Origin: RGIG7213 sp045124505
GTDB taxonomy: Bacteria > Bacillota > Clostridia > Oscillospirales > CAG-272
Reading direction: 5' to 3'
DNA length: 64,000 nucleotides
Assembly: GCA_045124505.1 (NCBI GenBank)
Contig: JBGVLZ010000123.1
Location: 1 to 64,000, forward strand
Shown: one piece after another, positions 1 through 6,473 of the stretch
Layout: each line of letters starts with the position of its first letter
Position numbering within the stretch: position 1 is the stretch's first letter
The notes under the pieces: model-generated
The model's input: only the letters and a program-made list of their open reading frames with translations
The model's database searches: none
What the model was told of the DNA's origin: nothing
Translations under genes and position numbers: made by a program

Positions 1-52
1 GCAGTAATGCATTGAGCTGAGCGATACTAATAGACCGAGGGCTTGAACTTCC
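1..52 (+). rRNA. 23S ribosomal RNA, 3' end (partial)
   Basis: The first ~50 bases carry the conserved 3' end of bacterial 23S rRNA (GAGCTGAGCGATACTAATAG followed by ACCGAGGGCTTG). Most of the gene lies outside the window to the left. The exact 3' end is approximate, because the 5' strand of the terminal helix is not visible. No 5S rRNA is recognisable before the terminator at 281-313. Confidence 0.92.
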
Positions 53-280
53 AATGGTTCTCTTGTGAGCGATCACAGATAACCTTGAATTCAAGAATTT
101 TTGAGTTTTCGTTTCCTTTATTCGGTTTTCAATGAACATAATATGTAATTCATTTTACTGCGGTGTGCTTGCATACCGTTTAATATTTGTTAACAGGGGC
201 TGTGCAATAGTATGGCCTTTTTGTTTTCCTTTTATTTTCTTTTTTTCTTTTAATTGGTTTCTTTATTCATTTTATTTAGC

Positions 281-313
281 ACAATCTCCGTATGTCGGAG
301 ATTGTTTTTGTTT
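281..313 (+). terminator. Rho-independent terminator after rRNA operon
   Basis: A 10-bp stem (ACAATCTCCG / CGGAGATTGT) with a 5-nt loop is followed by TTTTGTTT. It lies 230 nt past the 23S end with no gene between, so it probably ends the rRNA transcript. Confidence 0.75.
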
Positions 314-947
314 ACCGAAAATAATCTGCTTGGCAGGTGGTTATAAAGAGGATTTTGCCGATGAGTAATCCCGCTGCAGCGTAAGCCTTCCCCAACTACT
401 TGACGAAGTCAAGTGATGGGGGACAGGTGTCAGCCGCAGGCTGACGGATGAGGTGTTTTATGTTCAAATCAACTCCTCATCCACCACTATCGTGGTCCTC
501 CTTCTCCCGCAGGAGAAGGCTTGGGTTCTGGCATCGCTTGCAAGTGTCAAATATTTCGGTGGGCTTTCAGTCCTGCCAGTAGTTTACAAGACAAACCAAT
601 TGGAGCCGTCCCCTGTTTGCTACATTTAATTAAATGAACGGAAATGGGTTAAGCGGGCAATTCGTGAACCCAATACGGTAACACAGTGGATCAAATTAAC
701 AAAAGAGTGGGTTAAAATTGGATGTGATGAACAAAATGAATTTAAAATGGGACGACCGGTTTACAAGGTGAACCGATTGGAGCCTCCCCTGTTGGTACAT
801 TTAATTAAATGAACGGAAATGGGTTAAAATGGGCAATTCGTGAATTACCCCTACTACATGAAGATCGTGTGACTCTAAAATTTCAGGTTAAATAGAGTAC
901 CGCGGTTGCAAAAGTGACGAAATATAAAGAAATCAGATTTTGTTTTT
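314..947. repeat. Gene-free repeat region with a direct repeat pair
   Basis: No coding sequence is supported here. 586-680 and 757-850 are imperfect direct copies sharing ACATTTAATTAAATGAACGG followed by AAATGGGTTAA. A REP-type hairpin ending in CCCTAC is at 831-854. 380-520 holds hairpins of a kind common in intergenic DNA of this group (GTCAGCCGCAGGCTGAC and TTCTCCCGCAGGAGAA). The short open frame at 132-368 is not gene-like. Confidence 0.6.
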
Positions 948-1061
948 GGGGCGTCACGTTTCGCATTTGCGAAACTGACGGTGTGCATTTGATACGATCT
1001 GAATAATGATGTTGTGGATATGCACATCCGTCAAATTCACGGAAGTGAATTGTGACGCCCC
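948..1061. repeat. Cloverleaf-like nested palindrome
   Basis: The outer stem GGGGCGTCAC (948-957) pairs perfectly with GTGACGCCCC (1052-1061). Inside lie two complete hairpins: 958-975 (arms GTTTCGCA/TGCGAAAC) and 1034-1051 (arms AATTCAC/GTGAATT). A central stem pairs TGACGG (976-981) with CCGTCA (1028-1033), then TGTGCAT (982-988) with ATGCACA (1020-1026), leaving one bulged T and a 31-nt loop. This gives a four-way junction. It could be a folded RNA or a mobile palindromic element; its function is unknown. Confidence 0.75.
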
Positions 1062-1144
1062 TGAGAAACTTGCAAAGAAAAAGCTTAAACATTCGGAGTT
1101 ATAAAGCCCCAAAACCACACAGTGAATGCACGCAAAATGAAGCC

Positions 1145-1173
1145 TTGACAGAGTATTGACTGTGTGATAAAAT
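1145..1173 (+). promoter_or_regulatory. Sigma-A-type promoter
   Basis: TTGACA (1145-1150), a 17-bp spacer, then TAAAAT (1168-1173) preceded by TGTGA. It drives the gene starting at 1195. The same -10 context (TGTGATAAAAT) recurs at 5173 and 22017. Confidence 0.8.
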
Positions 1174-1194
1174 GAAAATGGGAGGCGGTGTGTG

Positions 1195-1866
1195 ATGAAA
1201 AAAGAAATGCTTAACGGTGACATGATTCCTTATGATTTATCTGTTGGGGAGCTTGAGGTTATGATGACCTCTGCCGTTATGAAGGATTTTACCCTTGCTT
1301 GCGAGGCTTTGTCATATAAAAACGATCCTGAAGCGTACCGAATTATGAGATCCTACATAAATGACAAGGATAAATATCGACGGATCTATATTCTGAAAAC
1401 GATTTTTCGCCATCGTGAAGCCGTTGAACTTTCTGATTTTATTGAAAATTCCATTTCCTCCGAGGATTTTTTGTTTGTGGAAAACGGTTTGACCGTTATT
1501 TCTTCATACAATATCAAGGTATCTGATACTTTATTGCTTTCGGCAGTCCGCAGGCATCTTCCGAAGCTTTATACAGGTATTCGTTCACTTAAGATGCTTG
1601 ATGTAAGTGATGAGCATTACACCGAGCTTGTAAAGCTTTTTAAACGTGCGAAAGAATGCGCACAGAAGGAATTTATTGCCGAAATACTTACTGAAAAATA
1701 TCTTCCCGAAAAGGCAAAAGAGCTGTTTGAAGTGTTCAGCTGTGACAAATTCGGAAAGATAAGAATTTATGCAGTGAATTTAGCGAAAATATACGGTTAT
1801 GATCTGACAAAATTTTTATCCGATACAGACGGGCACGTCAAAAAGCTTGCGGAGAAGTTTGTATAG
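1195..1866 (+). CDS. HEAT-repeat-like hypothetical protein
   Basis: A 223-residue soluble protein, with no signal peptide or membrane segment. The sequence is a run of amphipathic helices of about 30-35 residues, with short turns such as residues 60-75 (RRIYILKTIFRHREA) and a C-terminal DGHVKKLAEKF helix. This is typical of degenerate HEAT/Armadillo-like alpha-solenoids, which usually act as binding scaffolds. ATG 1195 is preferred over GTG 1192 because GGAGGCGG at 1181-1188 gives normal spacing. It is monocistronic behind its own promoter. A distantly similar solenoid-like protein is encoded at 10139. No specific function can be assigned. Confidence 0.7.
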   Translation: MKKEMLNGDMIPYDLSVGELEVMMTSAVMKDFTLACEALSYKNDPEAYRIMRSYINDKDKYRRIYILKTIFRHREAVELSDFIENSISSEDFLFVENGLTVISSYNIKVSDTLLLSAVRRHLPKLYTGIRSLKMLDVSDEHYTELVKLFKRAKECAQKEFIAEILTEKYLPEKAKELFEVFSCDKFGKIRIYAVNLAKIYGYDLTKFLSDTDGHVKKLAEKFV

Positions 1867-1910
1867 AATTTAACTGCAAAATACATTTGAATTAAAATTA
1901 CATCGAAAAG

Positions 1911-1962
1911 GCGCATCCCCGGTCCCCCCGCCGGGGGATGCGCATATTTCCTTCGGAAATAT
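1911..1962. repeat. Nested palindrome, ATATTTCC family (short copy)
   Basis: GCGCATCCCC (1911-1920) pairs with GGGGATGCGC (1934-1943). It is followed at once by the hairpin 1944-1962 (ATATTTCC ttc GGAAATAT). The same pairing of a GC-rich stem with an ATATTTCC hairpin recurs at 35862, 36060 and 56087. It may also terminate the gene at 1195-1866. Confidence 0.6.
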
Positions 1963-2019
1963 ATTAAATTAATCAAAAAATACAGTGCAGCAAGCGTGGC
2001 ACGTAAGACAGAGGAAAAT

Positions 2020-2364
2020 ATGAAGCATTATATGAAGCTTAAACCGTTTCCGTTTGGAATGATAAAAAGCGGGCGGAAAACGATCGAATTAAGACTGTTT
2101 GATGAAAAACGGCAAAAAATCAAAGTTTGTGACAGCATAGAATTTACAAATACGCAGACCGGTGAAGTTATCACAGCCGAAGTCGTTGCTTTGCACCGTT
2201 TTGCGAGCTTTAAAGAATTATATGAAAGCTTACCGCTTACAAAATGCGGGTATACGGCAGACACCGTTGAAAATGCACACTACACCGATATGAATGAATA
2301 CTACTCGGAATGTGAGCAGAAAAAATACGGTGTTGTCGGAATTGAGCTTACAGTGAAATTTTAA
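2020..2364 (+). CDS. ASCH/PUA-like domain protein
   Basis: A protein of 114 residues. The start KHYMKLKPFPFGMIKSGRKT followed by IELRLFDEKR is the typical N-terminal block of ASCH domains (a PUA-like beta-barrel that binds RNA or modified nucleotides). There the GxKTIElRL loop lines the ligand pocket. The C-terminal KYGVVGIELTV is also characteristic. ATG 2020 is chosen over GTG 1996 because GAGG at 2011-2014 is well spaced. It is convergent with dprA and shares the terminator at 2398-2449. The substrate is unknown. Confidence 0.8.
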   Translation: MKHYMKLKPFPFGMIKSGRKTIELRLFDEKRQKIKVCDSIEFTNTQTGEVITAEVVALHRFASFKELYESLPLTKCGYTADTVENAHYTDMNEYYSECEQKKYGVVGIELTVKF

Positions 2365-2397
2365 ATTCTATTTTCGTTTTAAGACGATACAAAATAA

Positions 2398-2449
2398 AAA
2401 GGTTGGCTTAAACGGCGGTAATGTGCGCCGAATGAGTCAACCTTTTTGA
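2398..2449. terminator. Bidirectional terminator between ASCH gene and dprA
   Basis: AAAAAGGTTG (2398-2407) pairs with CAACCTTTTT (2440-2449) around an inner GC-rich stem (CGGCG/CGCCG). The A-run before and T-run after the stem let it work for both convergent genes. Confidence 0.75.
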
Positions 2450-2453
2450 AATA

Positions 2454-3632
2454 TTACATGTTTTTTATTTTATAACCTCCGCCGGGGACGACGGAAATAT
2501 ATCCGTCTGCCTCAAGACGTGTTAAAATATACAGGACTTTTCCGAGTGGGAGCGTGTCGTTTACCATTTCCTCAGCCGTTACAACTCCGTTTTTGAGTAT
2601 TTTTTCATAAATATCCTTCGGTAACCCTTCAAGCTCATCGCCTCGGTTTACCGCTGTCGTGTCGGAAAGTGTGTCATAGTCCGTATTTTTTGCCATGCGT
2701 GCAAGCTCTGACGGTACAAAATATTCCTTTTTCGGTATTTTATATGATGAAGCATGAGGAAACATCACATCAAGACGGCGCAGGATATCGTATCCGTCAG
2801 TTACCGCACCGATGCCTTCCTTCAACAAAAAGTTATTGCCTTCAAATGTTTTGCTTGATACGGAACCGGGCACGGCAAAGATCTTTCTGCCCTGCTCGCT
2901 TGCACGGTTTGCGGTGATCAGTGCACCGCTTCCAAGCGGTGCTTCCACTATGACCGTACAGTGTGATATTGCGCTTAAAATTCTGTTTCTTACGGGAAAA
3001 TTTGACGATTTCGGTTCTGTGGGCGGGAAAAATTCCGTAATGACCGCACCGCCCGATGATATTATTTCTTCCTTAAGTGCGGTATTTTCAAACGGATAAT
3101 CGACATCTATTCCGCATCCGAGCACAGCCACGGTCTTTCCTTCTGCATCAAGCGCACCTCGGTGCACCGCCGAGTCTATACCGTGTGCAAATCCGCTGAC
3201 GACGATAGCCCCTCCGCTTGCCGCTTCAAATGATATTTTATGCGCTGTTAGTGCGCCGTCACGGCTCATTTCCCTTGTGCCGACCATTGTTACGGATATG
3301 TATTTATTGAAATCGGGAAGCGTACCTCTGCAGAAGAGTACCGGCGGGCAGTCGGGTATTGTGTAAAGGCTTTTCGGATATTTTTCATCGCCGAATACAA
3401 TTATATCCGTTTTTGTGCTTGCGCAAAACGCACATATCCTTTTTGCATAATCCGTTGACTTCCCCAAAAGAGGAGATATTTCATTTATCGTAAAGCCCGC
3501 CTGCAGGTAATCATCGATATCAGCTGAGTAAATATTTTCAAATGAACCGAATTTTTCGTAAAGTCTTTTCGGAAGCGTGTGCCCCGCCTTATATTTTGAA
3601 GCAAGCCAGATGCCGAGTACGGAATCGCCCAT
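2454..3632 (-). CDS. dprA: DNA processing protein DprA (Smf)
   Basis: A protein of 392 residues. DprA loads RecA onto incoming single-stranded DNA during natural transformation and is widely kept in Firmicutes. The N-terminal ~100 residues resemble the SAM-like helical part. The Rossmann-like core follows, with TMVGTREMS, VVSGFAHGIDSAVHRGAL, AVLGCGIDVDYP and FPVRNRILSAIS, then ALITANRASEQGRKIFAVPG. The last ~70 residues form the winged-helix (DML1-like) tail (LEGLPKDIYEKILKNGVVTA). It starts at ATG 3632, downstream of a promoter that overlaps the preceding terminator. topA, which often follows dprA, is not adjacent here. Confidence 0.95.
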   Translation of the reverse strand: MGDSVLGIWLASKYKAGHTLPKRLYEKFGSFENIYSADIDDYLQAGFTINEISPLLGKSTDYAKRICAFCASTKTDIIVFGDEKYPKSLYTIPDCPPVLFCRGTLPDFNKYISVTMVGTREMSRDGALTAHKISFEAASGGAIVVSGFAHGIDSAVHRGALDAEGKTVAVLGCGIDVDYPFENTALKEEIISSGGAVITEFFPPTEPKSSNFPVRNRILSAISHCTVIVEAPLGSGALITANRASEQGRKIFAVPGSVSSKTFEGNNFLLKEGIGAVTDGYDILRRLDVMFPHASSYKIPKKEYFVPSELARMAKNTDYDTLSDTTAVNRGDELEGLPKDIYEKILKNGVVTAEEMVNDTLPLGKVLYILTRLEADGYISVVPGGGYKIKNM

Positions 3633-3663
3633 AATATCACTCCCTTTTGAAAATTCATAAATA

Positions 3664-3706
3664 AAAAGTCCGTTACCATTTTATCACAACAGTAACGGAC
3701 TTTCAA
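3664..3706 (-). promoter_or_regulatory. Promoter of dprA embedded in the upstream gene's terminator
   Basis: On the minus strand, TTGAAA (3706-3701), a 17-bp spacer and TAAAAT (3683-3678) make a promoter for dprA. The same DNA forms a hairpin: AAAGTCCGTTAC (3665-3676) pairs with GTAACGGACTTT. Its minus-strand 3' side runs into TTTTTATTTAT, a terminator for the XRE gene at 3719-4339. The -35 and -10 boxes therefore sit on the arm and in the loop of the terminator. Confidence 0.65.
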
Positions 3707-3718
3707 GTGTAAATGATA

Positions 3719-4339
3719 TTATTTATCGCAGTCTTTGCTTATGACCTTTTTCTGCCACGATTTTTTGCCGCATTTGGGGCATTTCATATATCTCGTTCTG
3801 CCCATATGCATTGCCCCAAATACGCTGTTATATTCCGGAATGTATCTGTGGCGGCACTCACGGCACTCATAATAGCCTGCCTTTTGTTCGATCTTCAGCA
3901 TAAACGGCATAGCGATCAGAAGAGGGATAAGACCTATTATGATGAGTGTTATTCTTACCCATTCCTCAAGCGGTGCATATGATGCCATCACTGTTAACGC
4001 AAGCATAAATGCGACACATATTACACCTGTGACGATCTCCATATTGAGAAGCCTTTTGTCGGCTTCTTCTTTTTGCTTTACCATTTCAAGTAAATTTTTT
4101 TCAAGCTCTTTGTTGTAATTATCCATTATAACTACCTCCCCGCAAAATAAATCGTTTATCGTGATGCCGAGTATCTCACACAGCTCTATCATAATTGACG
4201 AATCGGGCAAGGATCTTCCCGTTTCCCATTTTGACACCGCACGGTCGGTGATGTTCAGCTTTTCGGCAAGCTGCATTTGTGTAAGGTTTTGTTTTTTTCT
4301 GCATTCGGCAATAAATCTGCCTATCTTTATCTGGTCCAT
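3719..4339 (-). CDS. XRE-family regulator with membrane anchor and zinc ribbon
   Basis: A protein of 206 residues. Residues 5-60 are a classic helix-turn-helix of the Cro/CI (XRE) type (KKQNLTQMQLAEKLNITDRA, then VSKWETGRSLPD). Two hydrophobic segments follow at about 100-118 and 128-147. The tail has paired cysteines (CRECRHRYIPEY ... MKCPKCGKKSW) forming a zinc ribbon. HTH regulators with this build are common in Clostridia and tie DNA binding to a membrane sensor. AAAGGAGGG precedes ATG 4339. The gene ends in the hairpin at 3664-3704. Target genes are not evident. Confidence 0.85.
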   Translation of the reverse strand: MDQIKIGRFIAECRKKQNLTQMQLAEKLNITDRAVSKWETGRSLPDSSIMIELCEILGITINDLFCGEVVIMDNYNKELEKNLLEMVKQKEEADKRLLNMEIVTGVICVAFMLALTVMASYAPLEEWVRITLIIIGLIPLLIAMPFMLKIEQKAGYYECRECRHRYIPEYNSVFGAMHMGRTRYMKCPKCGKKSWQKKVISKDCDK

Positions 4340-4440
4340 GTGCCCTCCTTTCTGTCTATATGATACATCTGTATTTTTCGAAAATCCACGTACCGGCGGT
4401 TGAATCGGGGAAAATCAACCGTCAGTAGAGTTTAAATATT

Positions 4441-4881
4441 TTATTTTTGGGGCTTATAATTGCTTACAAGGTATTCCATCGCTTCAAGATAACCGTCGAA
4501 ACCGTGCCCCGCTATTGTCAGCTTGCAGGCACATGAGGTGAATGAGTGGCGGCGGAATTCTTCCCTTTGGTTTATGTCGGAGATGTGTACCTCGACCGTC
4601 GGTATGCCGACAGCCTTCAGCGCATCGGGAATTGCCACGCTTGTGTGCGTATATGCGGCAGGGTTTATAACGATACCGTCAAATTTGCCGTATGCATTCT
4701 GTATTTCATCGACAAGACAGCCTTCGTGGTTTGATTGGTACACGGATACTTCAACGCCCAGTGACGCTGCCTTTTTTTCTATCATTTCTACAAGTGCTTT
4801 GTAGTTTTGTTTTCCGTAAATATCAGGCTCTCTTATTCCGAGCATATTTAAGTTAGGTCCGTTTATAATTAAGAGTTTCAT
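4441..4881 (-). CDS. aroQ: 3-dehydroquinate dehydratase, type II
   Basis: A protein of 146 residues, the normal length for the dodecameric type II enzyme that converts 3-dehydroquinate to 3-dehydroshikimate in the shikimate pathway. Diagnostic blocks are NGPNLNMLGIREPDIYG (with the catalytic Tyr near residue 22), VYQSNHEG, INPAAYTHTSVAIPDAL (substrate-binding Asn), EVHISDINQREEFRRHS (catalytic His) and AGHGFDGY. AAAGGA lies before ATG 4881. It is a lone gene with no other aro genes nearby. Its 5' side carries the repeat block 4911-5040. Confidence 0.96.
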   Translation of the reverse strand: MKLLIINGPNLNMLGIREPDIYGKQNYKALVEMIEKKAASLGVEVSVYQSNHEGCLVDEIQNAYGKFDGIVINPAAYTHTSVAIPDALKAVGIPTVEVHISDINQREEFRRHSFTSCACKLTIAGHGFDGYLEAMEYLVSNYKPQK

Positions 4882-4910
4882 AATTTTTCCTTTTGCGGTG
4901 ATTTTTTTTA

Positions 4911-5040
4911 GTGAAGCATCACTCGCACGCTCGTGACGTGAAGCACGGCAAGCCGTGTGAAGTGTTTGCTTCGCAAACGTGAAGCAATTGCCGTTTTAAA
5001 AACGGCAATTACGGTCTGAGGAATAAAATAATTGATTATT
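4911..5040. repeat. TGAAGC-linker palindrome array, copy 1 of a ~130-bp block
   Basis: Small palindromes (CACTCGcacgCTCGTG-like, CACGGCAAGCCGTG, GTTTGCTTCGCAAAC, AATTGCCGTTttaaAAACGGCAATT) are separated by the linker TGAAGC. The block recurs almost unchanged at 36702-36830 (two or three differences by eye). Both copies lie about 25-30 bp upstream of the start codon of a minus-strand gene. No coding potential is seen. Confidence 0.85.
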
Positions 5041-5149
5041 CCGATTTATTGTACCACACAATTTACTTTTTGGAATAATAAAAAATGTGTTTTTACATTA
5101 TATTCATATTTTAAAATGAAGGAAGGTATATACGTTCAAATTCTTATTC

Positions 5150-5178
5150 TTGACACGGAGATATTTTTGTGATAAAAT
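5150..5178 (+). promoter_or_regulatory. Sigma-A-type promoter
   Basis: TTGACA (5150-5155), a 17-bp spacer and TAAAAT (5173-5178) preceded by TGTGA. Because this promoter overlaps the GTG at 5169, translation of the glycosyltransferase must begin downstream of it. Confidence 0.8.
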
Positions 5179-5210
5179 CAAAGTATACTATGAAAAATTC
5201 GGAGATAAAG

Positions 5211-6464
5211 ATGAAGATCGTTATTTTGGGCGTAGGTTCAATGGGCGATGTGCGCCCTTGTGCAAACCTTGCAAAAAGACTCATAACAAGAAAACACGAC
5301 GTTACTCTTATTGCATATGAGAGGTTCAGGGAATATATCGAGGGCGAGGGTATAAAATTCACAGCATACCCCGGTGACTCCGAGGAGCTTATGCACGCCA
5401 TCATATCGGGCGGAAGCAATATGTTCAAGATAATGTCCGCCGTCAAGAAGGTATATGCAAAGGACACAGATCTGATACGTGATATACTTATAAAAGCGTG
5501 TACGGGTGCTGATCTGCTTCTTTATGCAACAAGCACGTCCGTTGCGATGACGTATATAGGCGAGGGGCTCAAAATACCTTATGTGCGCCTTAATTTCTAC
5601 CCCGATGCGCCCACGAAGGAGTTCCGCTGTGTGAACTATCCCGAATGGCCCTTCGGCAAGCTTTTCAGAGGGACATATAACAGGCTGTCGCACATTCTGT
5701 GCGGTTATTTTTCCGTGCGTATTCAGAAGGCTTCGAAAAAATCATGGCTGAAGCCGTTGGGACTTAAAAACAGCATGAGGCTTGGAAATAAGTATCTTGA
5801 CGGAAGCGGTATTGAAAATCTGATGGGCTACAGTGAGCTTGTTGTGCCCGCATGTGAGGACTACGGCGAAAATATACACGTTGTCGGATATTTCTCCGAT
5901 GTCGGACAGGAGGATATATATACTCCGCCTGCCGATGTTGCGGAGTTTCTTGCAAAAGGCGAGAAGCCGATATACATAGGCTTCGGCTCTGTACCTGCAG
6001 GATATGACAATATTTTAAAAACTGTGCTTGATGCGCTTAAAATAACGGGAAAGCGTGCATTTATCAGCGGAAGCTGGGCAAATATCGAAAAGGAAAAGCT
6101 TCCCGAAAACGTGCATCTTGTCGGATATGTTCCGCATGAATGGCTGTTTTCTCAGTGCGAGGCGGTCGTTCAGCACGGCGGTGCGGGATCTACCGCAAAT
6201 GCGCTCCGTGCAGGCAAGCCGACGCTTGTTGTGCCTTTCGGAAGCGACCAGCTTTTCTGGGGCAACAGAGTATTTGAAAGAGGTCTCGGCCCGAAGCCGA
6301 TACACCAGAAGAAGCTGACGGCGGAAAACCTTGCCGAGGCGATAAACGACCTGTGTACACCTGAATATATCGAGCGTGCGGAGAACATCGGAAAGCTCCT
6401 GCGTGCCGAGGACGGTGTCGGCCGTGCCGTCGATTTCATTGAAAAAGAATACGGCGAACAGTAA
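5211..6464 (+). CDS. GT1-family UDP-glycosyltransferase
   Basis: A protein of 417 residues with the two-Rossmann GT-B fold of the GT1/MGT family, which transfers a sugar from a nucleotide donor to a lipid, sterol-like or polyketide acceptor. The N-domain opens with KIVILGVGSMGDVRPCANLA, matching the glycine-rich start of sterol and antibiotic glucosyltransferases. The donor-binding domain has PIYIGFGSVPAG, VGYVPHEWLFSQCEAVVQHG, then GAGSTANALRAGKPTLVVPF and GSDQLFWG. ATG 5211 is chosen because CGGAGAT precedes it and upstream starts fall at the transcription start. It is followed 9 nt later by a surface protein gene, probably co-transcribed. The acceptor is unknown. Confidence 0.88.
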   Translation: MKIVILGVGSMGDVRPCANLAKRLITRKHDVTLIAYERFREYIEGEGIKFTAYPGDSEELMHAIISGGSNMFKIMSAVKKVYAKDTDLIRDILIKACTGADLLLYATSTSVAMTYIGEGLKIPYVRLNFYPDAPTKEFRCVNYPEWPFGKLFRGTYNRLSHILCGYFSVRIQKASKKSWLKPLGLKNSMRLGNKYLDGSGIENLMGYSELVVPACEDYGENIHVVGYFSDVGQEDIYTPPADVAEFLAKGEKPIYIGFGSVPAGYDNILKTVLDALKITGKRAFISGSWANIEKEKLPENVHLVGYVPHEWLFSQCEAVVQHGGAGSTANALRAGKPTLVVPFGSDQLFWGNRVFERGLGPKPIHQKKLTAENLAEAINDLCTPEYIERAENIGKLLRAEDGVGRAVDFIEKEYGEQ

Positions 6465-6473
6465 AGGATAATT

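Noticed and set aside
132..368. 78-codon open frame after the 23S gene
   Set aside because: Hydrophobic, low-complexity translation with no ribosome binding site, crossing the terminator at 281-313.
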